A DNA stretch of 64,000 nucleotides from Hyphomonas sp. (GTDB lineage Bacteria > Pseudomonadota > Alphaproteobacteria > Caulobacterales > Hyphomonadaceae): the NCBI RefSeq assembly GCF_022844445.1, contig NZ_JALHLS010000003.1, positions 1 to 64,000 on the forward strand. The letters run 5' to 3'. Shown one piece after another: positions 43,488 through 52,199 of the stretch. Positions within the stretch are counted from its first letter, which is position 1, and each line of letters opens with the position of its first letter. Made by a program: the position numbers and the translations under genes. Below the pieces are notes generated by a model. It saw only the letters and a list, made by a program, of their open reading frames with translations, did not search any database and was not told where the DNA came from.

Positions 43488-44690
43488 ATGTCCTTGAAGG
43501 GATTCCAAATGAACCAGGAGACGGAGGCGCGTAAGGAAACGGTCACGCACCGCGTCCGCCGGTTCCGTGTCGCGTCCGGCGATGGCCTGCCCTTCCTTCC
43601 TTATGGCTTGCTGCCGGTTCTCGGTCTCTTGCTGCTCACCCTCATCGCCTGGAGTACCTTCGCGCCGCACAGTGTCGAGCGCGTGGTGCGCCGCGCTGCC
43701 GAACAGGTGGTGGCCGATGCCGGCGCCGACTGGGCGAGTATCAGTGTTTCGGGCCAATGGGTGAAGGTCACCGGCATGCCGCCGACACCCGAGGCAGGTG
43801 AACGCCTGCTCAATGACATCCGAAGGGCCCGCGCGCCTACCTGGCTCGGACAGGCACGTCCCGCCACACGGGTGACCGGCAGTTTCGGTCCGGAGTCGGT
43901 GCGGCCCAACCAGGCCAATGGCGAGACGGATGGAACGTTGTCCGCGAAACGTGACCAGCCGGAATTCCTGTTCCGTCTTTCCGGTCCGAAGCTCACGCTT
44001 GATGGCCGTGTACCCGACATCGCGACCCGCGACGCCGTGTTTCAGGCAGCCAACACAAATCGGCCGGTGCGGATCGAGGAAGTGCAGAATAACCTTGAGG
44101 CGATCGGCATTCCCTCCCCACCCGGATTTCGCGATGCGGCGCTGCGGGGTGTGGAAACTCTGAAGCTTTGTGACATCGGGACGGCGAGCTTCTCATCGCT
44201 CCAGTTTGACCTGCGCTGCGAACTTCCAGCAGCTGAAGCTGACCGCGTGCGCGAGATCGCCAGCGCAAGCCTGAAGTATGGCACTGTGGGCGACATACAG
44301 ATACTTGCGCGCGAAGTGGTGGAAACCTGCGAGGAAGAACTGACCCGCCTGCTCGATGCGTCCCGCATCGAATTCGACCCCGGCAGCGACCGAATAGCCA
44401 ATTCCAAGGCCGCTTTGCTCGACCTCACTGCCCGCGCCGCCGCCGATTGTCCCGGCACGTTGCGCGTCGAAGGCCACACAGACAATACCGGCGGCGCCGC
44501 CATCAACGAAGACCTCAGCCGACGCCGTGCCGAAGCCGTGCGCGCGGCCCTCATCCAGCGGGGCGTTGCGCCCTCGAGACTGATTGCAACCGGCTATGGC
44601 CCGGCCCGTCCGATCGGCGACAACGCAACCGAGGAAGGCCGCGCCCTCAATCGCCGCATCGAAATCCGTATCGTGGGGGCCGATGAATGA
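43488..44690 (+). CDS. OmpA-domain inner-membrane-anchored protein with BON-like repeats
   Basis: A 400-residue protein. One N-terminal transmembrane helix (LLPVLGLLLLTLIAWSTF) is followed by two periplasmic domains that resemble BON repeats (the WVKVTGMPPTPEAGERLLNDI region and the LTLDGRVPDIATRDAVFQA region). An OmpA/MotB C-terminal domain (about 280-400) has LRVEGHTDNTGGAAINEDLSRRRA, split here as the GHTDN and NxxLSxxRA hallmarks that bind peptidoglycan diaminopimelate. It probably tethers the envelope to the cell wall. AGGAG stands 4 bases before ATG 43488; ATG 43509 with AAGGG upstream is the alternative. The next gene follows closely and may be co-expressed. Confidence 0.8.
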   Translation: MSLKGFQMNQETEARKETVTHRVRRFRVASGDGLPFLPYGLLPVLGLLLLTLIAWSTFAPHSVERVVRRAAEQVVADAGADWASISVSGQWVKVTGMPPTPEAGERLLNDIRRARAPTWLGQARPATRVTGSFGPESVRPNQANGETDGTLSAKRDQPEFLFRLSGPKLTLDGRVPDIATRDAVFQAANTNRPVRIEEVQNNLEAIGIPSPPGFRDAALRGVETLKLCDIGTASFSSLQFDLRCELPAAEADRVREIASASLKYGTVGDIQILAREVVETCEEELTRLLDASRIEFDPGSDRIANSKAALLDLTARAAADCPGTLRVEGHTDNTGGAAINEDLSRRRAEAVRAALIQRGVAPSRLIATGYGPARPIGDNATEEGRALNRRIEIRIVGADE

Positions 44691-44739
44691 CCGGCCGTGC
44701 CCAACACACCTTCACACCCGTTTCTTCCGGAGCCTGACC

Positions 44740-46425
44740 ATGTGGTTTCTCCTCGCAAAAATATTCTTCCTTCTGGCGCTTGCCGCGCTGCTGGGCGCGG
44801 CCATTGCCTGGTGGTGGATGCGGCGCAAGTTCGTGGACGTGACGGAGTCTCATGCGGAGCTCAACCGGCAAGTCGATGCCTTCCTCGCGCAGGGCAAAGC
44901 GCTGACGCGCGAGGATGTCGAGTATTCGCTGAAGATGGCGCTGGAAAGCTACCGCCCGCCGCAACCGGACTTTCAACCGATCGAGCAGAGGCTCTACGAG
45001 ATTCAGCATGCCTTTGCGGCGCCCGACGAAGATGCCGCAGCTTTACAGGCCCGCCTTGGCACACTCGAACAATCCGTATCCGGTATTTCCGCCGCGATCT
45101 CGTCGCTGCGCTCGGTCCATCTCGAAGCCATTGACCAGCACCTGCGAGGCGTCTCCGCCCGGATCGACAACCTGCGCATGCCGGACATTGACGGTGTCAA
45201 CACGCGCCTCACCGCGCTGACTTCACATGTCAGCGACTCGCGCCTGCCGGAACTGCGCACGCTCATCGAACCCCGACTTGAACGCCTGGAACAGCTGGTC
45301 AGCAGTATCCGCCTGCCAGAAACAGATCTCGGCCCGGTTCATAGCGGCCTCGCGGCGCTGCAGGTTGCCGTCGAGAACCTCGAACTGCCAGAGCCGAACC
45401 TTGCCCCGCTCCAGCAGCGTATCGAAGAGCTCTCCGTCCGTCCTGAACTGCTGCGCCTGTCGACAGGCATCGACGGTCTCGCCGAGGTTGCGAAAGCGCG
45501 GGGGCCGGAACTGGACGTCGTGCTCCAACGTGTTACCGCGCTCGAAATGGCGGTGCGCGACGTGCAGATCCCCGAACCGGACCTGGATCCGATCGTCGCA
45601 CGCCTTGCCGCGCTGGAGACCCGCCTTGCCGCAGGTCCATCCTCGGAAACGCTGATCGGCACGCTCGCTGGGATCGAGAGCGATCTCGACGTCCTTTCCC
45701 GTCGTCCGGTGGACCTTGAGCCGGTCTACAGCCAGCTTGGCGCGCTTGACGCCTCGCTCGCGTCCATCCGAACCGAACTGCGTAACCAGAACCGCAACGA
45801 GTCGCTGGAGCGCCGCCTCGCGGCCTTGCAGGACGCCGTCCTCAATGCTCCGCAGCCGGACTATACCCGTATCGACCTCGCCCTGCGCTCCATAGAATCG
45901 ACCTTCGATCTCGGCGCCCTGCAGGATCGCCTTACCGCCATTGAGTATGGTCTCACCGCCGTGCACCACATGCTGCGCAGCCGCGGCGAGCCGCCACGCG
46001 CCGATCTGGAGGCCCGCATTCGTCCGGAACAGCCGGCCGTCTTCGAGCCGCGCCCGGTGCCTCGTCCCGTCCGTCCGCCAGCACCGCCGCCGCCCTCTCC
46101 CCCGGAGCCGTCCGCCAAGCGCGCCGAAGCCATCAAGTCGGCGCACCGCGAAGGAGATGAAGCAAACCTTCTCACCCATGCTGCGTTCGGCGCCAGCGAC
46201 GATCTCGAGCAGATCGTTGGCGTCGGTCCGATGCTGAATGATCTCCTGAACGATGTCGGTGTCTACTACTTCTGGCAGGTCGCCGAATGGTCGCCGGTTG
46301 ATGTGGCCTATGTCGATGGCAAGCTGAACCATTTCAAAGGGCGGATCGAACGGGACGACTGGGTCGGCCAGGCCCGCCAGCTTGCCGCGCTGCCAACCTC
46401 GGCGAAACGGCCGGAGGCCGGATAA
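44740..46425 (+). CDS. Membrane-anchored coiled-coil protein with C-terminal helix-hairpin-helix domain
   Basis: A 561-residue protein I cannot assign to a named gene. The N-terminal helix MWFLLAKIFFLLALAALLGA is a membrane anchor. A long region (about 60-430) is made of degenerate repeats with the pattern LPE-x-DL-x-P followed by a heptad-rich segment, predicted to be coiled coil. A Pro-rich linker (about 430-460) leads to a C-terminal HhH domain of the flap-endonuclease-1-like/DUF4332 type: LEQIVGVGPMLNDLLNDVGVYYFWQVAEW and the rest. Such HhH domains occur at the ends of envelope proteins and ribosomal L21-like fusions; DNA binding is not proven. GGAG seven bases before ATG 44740 fixes the start. 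It sits downstream of the OmpA-domain gene, perhaps as a functional pair. Confidence 0.7.
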   Translation: MWFLLAKIFFLLALAALLGAAIAWWWMRRKFVDVTESHAELNRQVDAFLAQGKALTREDVEYSLKMALESYRPPQPDFQPIEQRLYEIQHAFAAPDEDAAALQARLGTLEQSVSGISAAISSLRSVHLEAIDQHLRGVSARIDNLRMPDIDGVNTRLTALTSHVSDSRLPELRTLIEPRLERLEQLVSSIRLPETDLGPVHSGLAALQVAVENLELPEPNLAPLQQRIEELSVRPELLRLSTGIDGLAEVAKARGPELDVVLQRVTALEMAVRDVQIPEPDLDPIVARLAALETRLAAGPSSETLIGTLAGIESDLDVLSRRPVDLEPVYSQLGALDASLASIRTELRNQNRNESLERRLAALQDAVLNAPQPDYTRIDLALRSIESTFDLGALQDRLTAIEYGLTAVHHMLRSRGEPPRADLEARIRPEQPAVFEPRPVPRPVRPPAPPPPSPPEPSAKRAEAIKSAHREGDEANLLTHAAFGASDDLEQIVGVGPMLNDLLNDVGVYYFWQVAEWSPVDVAYVDGKLNHFKGRIERDDWVGQARQLAALPTSAKRPEAG

Positions 46426-46502
46426 GCCTGCCGCCGCGATAACCCTTGGCAATTGCGCCTGAGCGGGCGAAACCCGTTCCTGATAATCAGGAGGAAGCGT
46501 TC

Positions 46503-47702
46503 ATGCTCGAAGGCATCAAAGTCGTCGAATACGCGACGTACATGGCAGCGCCCGGTGCAGGATGCATCCTGCGGGACTGGGGCGCAGACGTCACCAAGAT
46601 CGAGCCGCCTGGCGGCGATCCGATCCGCCTCTTCTTCCGCACCATCGGTACCGATATCCAGGACAACCCGGTTTTCGACTTCGATAACCGCGGCAAAAAA
46701 TCGGTCGTCATTGACACCGGCAAGCTGGAAGGCCAGGCCCTGATCCGCGAACTCGTGAAGGATGCCGACGTCTTCCTCACCAACGTCCGACCCGGCGGCC
46801 TTACGCGATCGGGCCTCGACTACGAGTCCCTGAAAGCACTCAACCCCAAACTCGTCTACTGCTCGCTCACCGGTTACGGCCTCGAAGGCGCGGACGCTGA
46901 CCGTCCAGGCTTCGACATCGCGAGCTTCTGGAGCCGCACAGGCGTTGCGAGCCTGACTATTCCGAAAGGCGCTGAACCCTTCCCGCTGCGCACCGCTTTC
47001 GGTGACCATACAACGTCCATCGCTGCCGCCGCCGGGATCTGTGCCGCGCTCGTCGAGGCGGCCCGCACCGGCAGGGGCCGCCTCGTCGAGGCCTCCCTCT
47101 TCCGCACCGGCCTCTACACGATGGGCTCCGACCTCGCGATCCAGCTCTTCTTTGGCAGAGTTGCATCCACGAAGGGCCGGGGGGAGCAGAATGTTCCGAT
47201 CTCGAACTTCTTCCAGTCGAAGGACGACAAGTGGTTCTGCATCGTCGCGCGTCAGGGCGAAACGGACTGGGCGCCGCTTTGCCGCGTCATCCAGCGCGAG
47301 GAACTCGCCACTGATCCACGCTTCAACAATGCCAAAGGACGCCGCGCCAACAACGCAGAAGTGGTCGCCATTCTCGATACTGGTTTTGCCGCGCACGACA
47401 TGGCCGATCTGGCGAAACGTCTCGACGCAGAATCGATCGCCTGGGCGCCGGTTCAGACGCTCGCCGATGTAGCGAAGGACCCGCAGGCCTTCGCCTCGGG
47501 CGCCATAGTACAAACGCCAAGCGCCAAGGGTGACGGCACGACCTACGCCTCGCCCGCCTCGCCGGTGCGTTTTCCGGGCGCGGACGATGGCCCGAAAGGC
47601 CCGTCCCCGACGCCGGGCCAGCATACGGCCGAAGTGCTCGCCGCGCTGGGCCGGAGCGAGGCCGAAATCAAGGCGTTGTTCGCCGCCAAGGTCGTTGCCT
47701 AA
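46503..47702 (+). CDS. CaiB/BaiF-type CoA transferase (family III)
   Basis: A 399-residue family III CoA transferase. Typical sections are LEGIKVVEYATYMAAPGAGCILRDWGADVTKIEPPGGDP, broken here into the family's N-terminal signature and the Asp that forms the acyl anhydride, plus NRGKKSVVID, FLTNVRPGGL and SLTGYG. It moves CoA between carboxylic acids such as succinate and an acyl or aromatic acid; the substrate cannot be read. AGGAGG eight bases before ATG 46503 gives the start. Two crotonase genes and a TIGR03084 gene follow, suggesting a small acyl-CoA catabolic neighbourhood. Confidence 0.85.
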   Translation: MLEGIKVVEYATYMAAPGAGCILRDWGADVTKIEPPGGDPIRLFFRTIGTDIQDNPVFDFDNRGKKSVVIDTGKLEGQALIRELVKDADVFLTNVRPGGLTRSGLDYESLKALNPKLVYCSLTGYGLEGADADRPGFDIASFWSRTGVASLTIPKGAEPFPLRTAFGDHTTSIAAAAGICAALVEAARTGRGRLVEASLFRTGLYTMGSDLAIQLFFGRVASTKGRGEQNVPISNFFQSKDDKWFCIVARQGETDWAPLCRVIQREELATDPRFNNAKGRRANNAEVVAILDTGFAAHDMADLAKRLDAESIAWAPVQTLADVAKDPQAFASGAIVQTPSAKGDGTTYASPASPVRFPGADDGPKGPSPTPGQHTAEVLAALGRSEAEIKALFAAKVVA

Positions 47703-48045
47703 ACCCTTCGGGCCCTAGGCACACAAACGGTGCTTCGCAGCAGGTTTCACCTGTAACGACGGATCATTCGCTGGGCGAACCCTGCCAGATGTCGCCCCCG
47801 GTTATGATGCTTGCTTTAGCCCGGATACAAAAGGAGGCGATCCGAGAACTCCCGGTTTGGCGCCAGGACGCATGAAAGGCAGCCTGCTTCCTGAAACCAA
47901 TGCGCGAGGTTCCTGTGCACGTGAGCACACAGGCTCTTCCCCTGGATTTATCCGTCCACGCCGCAATTGGCCCGGAACCCATCTGCAGACCCGAAAGTCA
48001 CGCAGAGCCGGAAGTGCACCGCCCTCTCCGGCTGGGTGTGCTTGA
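47703..48045. other. Gene-free convergent gap
   Basis: 343 bases between the convergent CoA-transferase and enoyl-CoA hydratase genes. The only open frame of note (47857-48045, 62 codons, +) has no ribosome-binding site or similarity I recognise. No clear terminator with a T tract is visible; both genes end into this space. Confidence 0.5.
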
Positions 48046-48843
48046 CTAGTTGCCCTTGAATACGGGTGCGCGCTTCTCGATGATGGCGTTGACGCCTTCC
48101 ACGTGATCGTTCGTCTCGTGCATCAGCGCCTGCGCGGCGGCCGACATTTCCATGATCGTGTCATAGGACGAGGTCGTGCCATGGCGCATCAGCGTCTTGG
48201 CGAGACGCAGCGCCTGCGGGGGCTGCTGGGCGATCTTGTTCGCCAGCGCCAGCGCTTCGTCCATCAGTTTGTCCGCCGGCACCACTCGCGACACGAGGCC
48301 CCATTCAGCAGCGGTCTTTGCGTCAATCACATCACCGGTGAACAGAAGCTCTGCCGCGCGCGAGGCGCCGATCAGGCGCGGCAGCAGCCAGGCGCCGCCA
48401 TCTCCCGGAATGAGGCCGAGCTTCAGGAAGGTCACGCCCATCTTCGCAGTGTCCGCGGCGATGCGGATGTCCGCCATGCAGGCCACATCGCAGCCGAGCC
48501 CGATCGCCGGGCCGTTGATGGCCGAGATCAGCGGGACTTCCAGATTGTAGATGGAGCGCACAATCATGTGGATGTTTCGGCGGTAGCCTTCGCGGATATC
48601 CGCCGGGCTGCCCCCGAACGCGCCCTGTTTCTCCTTCATCGCCTTTACATCACCGCCGGCGGAGAAGGCGCGCCCGGCGCCGGTGAGTATTGCGCAGCGG
48701 ATCATCGGGTCGGCGGTGATCTCGGCGCAAACCGCGGTTACGGCCGGGCCATCGCCCTCCTGCCCAAGCGCATTCATCATCTCCGGACGGTTCAGCGTCA
48801 GAAGGGCAATCGGCCCGCGTTTCTCAAGCAGAAGGATCGACAT
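48046..48843 (-). CDS. Enoyl-CoA hydratase/isomerase (crotonase) family protein
   Basis: A 265-residue crotonase. The oxyanion-hole segments are GAGRAFSAGGDVKAM (about residues 62-76) and INGPAIGLGCDVACMADIRIA, with GDGGAWLLPRLIG downstream, where the second catalytic Glu of true hydratases is replaced by Asp/Gly. Such proteins hydrate or isomerise enoyl-CoA esters in beta-oxidation or aromatic-acid degradation. GGAG nine bases before ATG 48843 gives the start; the frame is open a further 48 codons upstream but into the next gene. Confidence 0.85.
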   Translation of the reverse strand: MSILLLEKRGPIALLTLNRPEMMNALGQEGDGPAVTAVCAEITADPMIRCAILTGAGRAFSAGGDVKAMKEKQGAFGGSPADIREGYRRNIHMIVRSIYNLEVPLISAINGPAIGLGCDVACMADIRIAADTAKMGVTFLKLGLIPGDGGAWLLPRLIGASRAAELLFTGDVIDAKTAAEWGLVSRVVPADKLMDEALALANKIAQQPPQALRLAKTLMRHGTTSSYDTIMEMSAAAQALMHETNDHVEGVNAIIEKRAPVFKGN

Positions 48844-48914
48844 GGCGGAGAGCTCCCTGAAAGGCTTTGTGTCGGCAAGTTTCGTAACGATGGCGGGCGG
48901 CTTGTCCAGCCGGA

Positions 48915-49715
48915 TCAGGCGCTGGCGGCTTTGCGGGTGAAGCGCGTGCCCGGCGCCGGTGGCGGATTGGGCGGGCCAGCAAAGCACTGGGCCTTGCTCA
49001 TCCAGTCCATTGCCACCGTACCTGTCACCTTGAGCGCCGTGTCGGCGATGTTCCGCGTTTGCGTCACGACCTGGCAGAACTCTTCGGCCAGCCCTTCGAT
49101 TCGGCCGCTATCGCTCGGCTCGCCGTGCGTCCAAACCGCACCGGATGGCGCCGTCAGCACAAGGTACGGCATCGGGCCCGGCGGCGTCTCACGTCGCGTG
49201 GCATAGGTCCAGCCGAACGTATTGACGCCAAGTGTGACGATATTGCCGATCCTGTCAGCGTTCTTCCGCACCACGCCGGCATGGTCATACACTTCCTGCC
49301 CGTGCGCCCAGGTCTCCATCAGGCGCGCCGTGATGGACGAACGCGCGCTCATGTCGGGTCCGGCCCACTTGAGGCGCGATTTGGGATCTGCTGTGGCGAA
49401 GATGTCGGCCGTCGCGTCCGCAAAGGCCGCCCATTCAGCCACCAGCGCTTCCGGACCTAGGTGCCCCAGCTGTTCCGCCTCATAGGCGCGCATGGCGATG
49501 CCGCGCGTTGCCATTTGCTTGAGGTGCCCGACCAGTCCTTCCGGATCGGTCAGCTGTGAATGCGCCATCCGGTTCCAGAAATGCAGGTGGCGGATGACGT
49601 CGACGGTCGTCCAGCCCTTGAACTGAGTGGCTTCGGTGTAGCTGCTGACCGGCAATGCCGACACCAGCGCGTGCAGCGCGCGCGTTTCCTGCCGGAAGTC
49701 TTCAGCCTGTTCCAT
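48915..49715 (-). CDS. TIGR03084 family protein (DinB/YfiT-like fold)
   Basis: A 266-residue protein matching the TIGR03084 family, related to the DinB/mycothiol-dependent maleylpyruvate isomerase fold. Characteristic segments are FKGWTTVDVIRHLHFWNRMA, with the metal-ligand His of helix 2, and METWAHGQEVYDH, with the second His. The function is unknown; it often sits beside crotonase and acyl-CoA genes, as here. ATG 49715 is divergent from the crotonase gene at 49844, and the intervening 128 bases probably hold both promoters. Confidence 0.82.
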   Translation of the reverse strand: MEQAEDFRQETRALHALVSALPVSSYTEATQFKGWTTVDVIRHLHFWNRMAHSQLTDPEGLVGHLKQMATRGIAMRAYEAEQLGHLGPEALVAEWAAFADATADIFATADPKSRLKWAGPDMSARSSITARLMETWAHGQEVYDHAGVVRKNADRIGNIVTLGVNTFGWTYATRRETPPGPMPYLVLTAPSGAVWTHGEPSDSGRIEGLAEEFCQVVTQTRNIADTALKVTGTVAMDWMSKAQCFAGPPNPPPAPGTRFTRKAASA

Positions 49716-49843
49716 ACCGGGTCTCCCGCCGTTTCACTCCAGTTTCCCGTATGCCTAGCCCCGCGCAACCCCTCCCCCGGCGACAGGTCTGGCCGGATGG
49801 GGCGCCCGCAGGCACACTCCGGCCCAAACACGGAGAGACCGCC

Positions 49844-50665
49844 ATGACCAAATCCGCCACCGAAGCCCCGCGCCTGCTTGTGGAGGCCCGAGGCGCCGTC
49901 GAATGGGTGACGCTGAACCGGCCCGATGCCCTGAACGCCTTGAACCCGGCCATGATCGAGGACCTGCGCGACTATTTCCTCGCCCTCGCTGATCGAAAAG
50001 ATGTTCGGATCGTCGTGCTGCGCGGCGCGGGCCGTGCCTTCTGCGCCGGGCTCGATCTCAAGAACGAATCCTCCGGCAACGACACGGCCTCCGGCGGCGG
50101 CGTGCAGCGCGGCCTCAAGACCCAGCGCAGGATAGCCGAGATCGTGATGGCTATGCGCCGTTGTCCTCAGCCGATAATCTCGCTGATCCACGGGCCAGCT
50201 TGCGGCGGCGGCTTCTCGCTTGCGCTCGCCTCCGACATCCGTATCGCCGGCGAAAGCGCGCGCATGAACTGCGCCTATATCCGCATTGGCCTCGGCGGCT
50301 GCGATATCGGCTCGTCCTACTTCCTGCCGCGCCTTGTCGGCGCTTCGCTGGCCGCAGAACTCATCCTTACCGGCAAGTTCATCAATGCTGAGCGCGCCCT
50401 GCGTGTCGGCCTCGTCGCCCAGGTCGTTCCGGATTCGGAGCTTGGAGCCGCCGCGCAGGAAGACATCGACTTGATGCTCACCACCTCCCCGCTCGGCCTG
50501 CGCCTGTCCAAGGAAGCGCTGAATATCAATCTCGACGCCGGCGGTATCGAAGCCGCGATCGCGCTGGAAGACCGCAACCAGATTCTCACGGCCCAGACGG
50601 CGGATTTCCGTGAAGGCCTCACAGCCTTCCTTGCACGCCGTCCGCCGGTCTGGAAGGACGCCTGA
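49844..50665 (+). CDS. Enoyl-CoA hydratase family protein
   Basis: A 273-residue crotonase with GAGRAFCAGLDLKNE (oxyanion hole) and IHGPACGGGFSLALASDIRIA, plus GLGGCDIGSSYFLPRLVG, where the residues expected to be catalytic in hydratases are not the usual Glu pair. It may act as an isomerase, thioesterase-like or hydratase enzyme on an acyl-CoA. ATG 49844 follows GGAG at a suitable distance; the upstream open extension overlaps the divergent TIGR03084 gene. It pairs with 48046-48843 in an acyl-CoA neighbourhood. Confidence 0.85.
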   Translation: MTKSATEAPRLLVEARGAVEWVTLNRPDALNALNPAMIEDLRDYFLALADRKDVRIVVLRGAGRAFCAGLDLKNESSGNDTASGGGVQRGLKTQRRIAEIVMAMRRCPQPIISLIHGPACGGGFSLALASDIRIAGESARMNCAYIRIGLGGCDIGSSYFLPRLVGASLAAELILTGKFINAERALRVGLVAQVVPDSELGAAAQEDIDLMLTTSPLGLRLSKEALNINLDAGGIEAAIALEDRNQILTAQTADFREGLTAFLARRPPVWKDA

Positions 50666-50770
50666 CCCGCAGCAGCCCCTGCAGTTTCGATTTGACCGAA
50701 TGGAAGCGTATGATGTCTTGTTGCGGCGTGCGCGCGGCGTTCCGTTTGCCAGCTCTCAATTGAGGACAAG

Positions 50771-51562
50771 ATGATCCGTTTTCTGTTCGTGTTGATCCTG
50801 TTGGTGATCGCTGGCGTCGTGGGCCTTGCCTTTGTACCGTTGGCCACCGCGCTGAAACTGTCCGGCGCAGCTGATAACGGCGTGTCCTGGAGCGAAGCAC
50901 GCGGCACCATCTTCAGCGGCGGGCTCGACAACCTGACGGTCAATGGCACCAATTACGGCAATGCAGACCTGACGCTTGATCCTTCGACCCTGCCTAAGGG
51001 TACGCTCCAGTACGTCGTCGACTGGACCGGAACGCATGGCCAGGGAACCGCCAAAGTGTCCGTGGATCAGGGCCGAACGGTCACCCTGACCGACTATGTC
51101 ATCAACCTCGACCTAGAGGACTATGAGCGCGCCGCCAAATGGATCCGCCAGGCGGGTGGCAAGATCAAGCTCGAAGGCCCGATGATCCAGTTCCGCGGCA
51201 GCGAATGCGTCCTCGCGGAAGGCGTCGCCACCAGTGACGTGCTCGACCGCAACCGCGAAATTCTCGGCTCCGGCTGGAGCGACCTGCGCGGGGAAATCTC
51301 CTGTGATGAAGGCAAACTGCTGGTGCCGCTGGAATCGGAAAACGCCGCCGGTACGCGGTTCTCAGCCTCCCTGCGGGTTGCTCCCGGATCGCCCGGAAAG
51401 TTCGAAGCACGCATCTCCGGGCGAATCTCCCGCGCACTCGGTTTTGCCCTGCCGATCGCCGGATTTGCGCGGGAGGGTGACGCGTTCGTCTACATTCCAA
51501 AGGCGAAACCTAAACCGGCAACCGAGCAGGTTGCAGAAGCCGCCCCCGTCGTTCCGGAATAG
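50771..51562 (+). CDS. gspN: Type II secretion system protein N (GspN), orphan
   Basis: A 263-residue inner-membrane protein with one N-terminal anchor (FLFVLILLVIAGVVGLAF) and the GspN hallmark VSWSEARGTIFSGGLDNLTVNG. A periplasmic beta-rich domain follows, with a cysteine pair (C149 region and ISCDEGKL) that could form a disulfide, then a Pro/Ala tail. GspN is an accessory subunit of type II secretion. No other gsp gene is nearby in the window, so it is either a split cluster or a stand-alone use of the fold. AATTGAGGACAAG precedes ATG 50771 as ribosome-binding site. Confidence 0.75.
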   Translation: MIRFLFVLILLVIAGVVGLAFVPLATALKLSGAADNGVSWSEARGTIFSGGLDNLTVNGTNYGNADLTLDPSTLPKGTLQYVVDWTGTHGQGTAKVSVDQGRTVTLTDYVINLDLEDYERAAKWIRQAGGKIKLEGPMIQFRGSECVLAEGVATSDVLDRNREILGSGWSDLRGEISCDEGKLLVPLESENAAGTRFSASLRVAPGSPGKFEARISGRISRALGFALPIAGFAREGDAFVYIPKAKPKPATEQVAEAAPVVPE

Positions 51563-51563
51563 C

Positions 51564-51920
51564 TCAGCTGCGGTCCAGCAGCACGTCCACCGGAATATCC
51601 AGCGCCTCGGACAATCGCCGTGCCGATTTCAGGCCATAGGACATGCCGCGCTCGATGGCCGATATATGGTTCGGCCGGATGCCGCTACGGTCGCCAAGCT
51701 CGCGCTGTGTCATCAACCGAAACTGGCGCACCACGCGAACGGCGTTCTCCCCGTCATTGATTCGCTTCAGCAACGCCGCTGGTAAGGGAGCGAGCCCTCC
51801 GGAAGGCGACGTTTTCCTCGCCGACAGTGACGCTTCAAGTTGCTTCTCGAGCCCTTCGACCTTCCGTTCGAGGTCAAGGACACGGATCTCGAGAGAATAG
51901 ATGAGTTTCGGATCGCCCAT
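51564..51920 (-). CDS. Small XRE-family transcriptional regulator with N-terminal coiled coil
   Basis: A 118-residue protein: an N-terminal leucine-heptad coiled coil (LEIRVLDLERKVEGLEKQLE) probably for dimerisation, then a C-terminal Cro/CI helix-turn-helix with MTQRELGDRSGIRPNHISAIERG. The target is unknown. It converges tail-to-tail with gspN one base apart, so it is not an operon partner. ATG 51920. Confidence 0.8.
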   Translation of the reverse strand: MGDPKLIYSLEIRVLDLERKVEGLEKQLEASLSARKTSPSGGLAPLPAALLKRINDGENAVRVVRQFRLMTQRELGDRSGIRPNHISAIERGMSYGLKSARRLSEALDIPVDVLLDRS

Positions 51921-52009
51921 GGAACCTGCCCCGCTTACAGGCCTCCAGCTTTAGAGGCGTTCTGAAACGGTTCGGTGTCGGAGACGTCACAGTTTTGTGT
52001 CGTCTGGGG

Positions 52010-52085
52010 TGGTGCCGGCAACAGGACTCGAACCCGTGACCCTCTGATTACAAATCAGATGCTCTACCAGCTGAGCTATGCCGGC
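52010..52085 (-). tRNA. tRNA-Thr (anticodon TGT)
   Basis: A 76-nucleotide tRNA with encoded CCA. The acceptor stem GCCGGCA pairs with TGCCGGC, the D arm contains AGCTCAGCTGGTAGAGC, the anticodon loop TTTGTAA gives TGT, and the T arm has the GGGTTCGAGTCC core. Confidence 0.97.
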
Positions 52086-52199
52086 ACGAGGACGCCGATA
52101 CCGGAATCGCCCCCTCGGCGCAAGCGCGGGCGGCCGTTCGGCTTGCTTCTGGGGCCCAATCCCGCCAACACTGCCCGCGGTCGTTCCGGGAGGCCCGAT

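Noticed and set aside
45223-46452. 409-codon antisense frame opposite the coiled-coil/HhH gene
   Set aside because: Mirrors the repeat structure of the + strand gene and has no ribosome-binding site or recognisable domain.
47857-48045. 62-codon frame in the convergent gap
   Set aside because: No ribosome-binding site or similarity.
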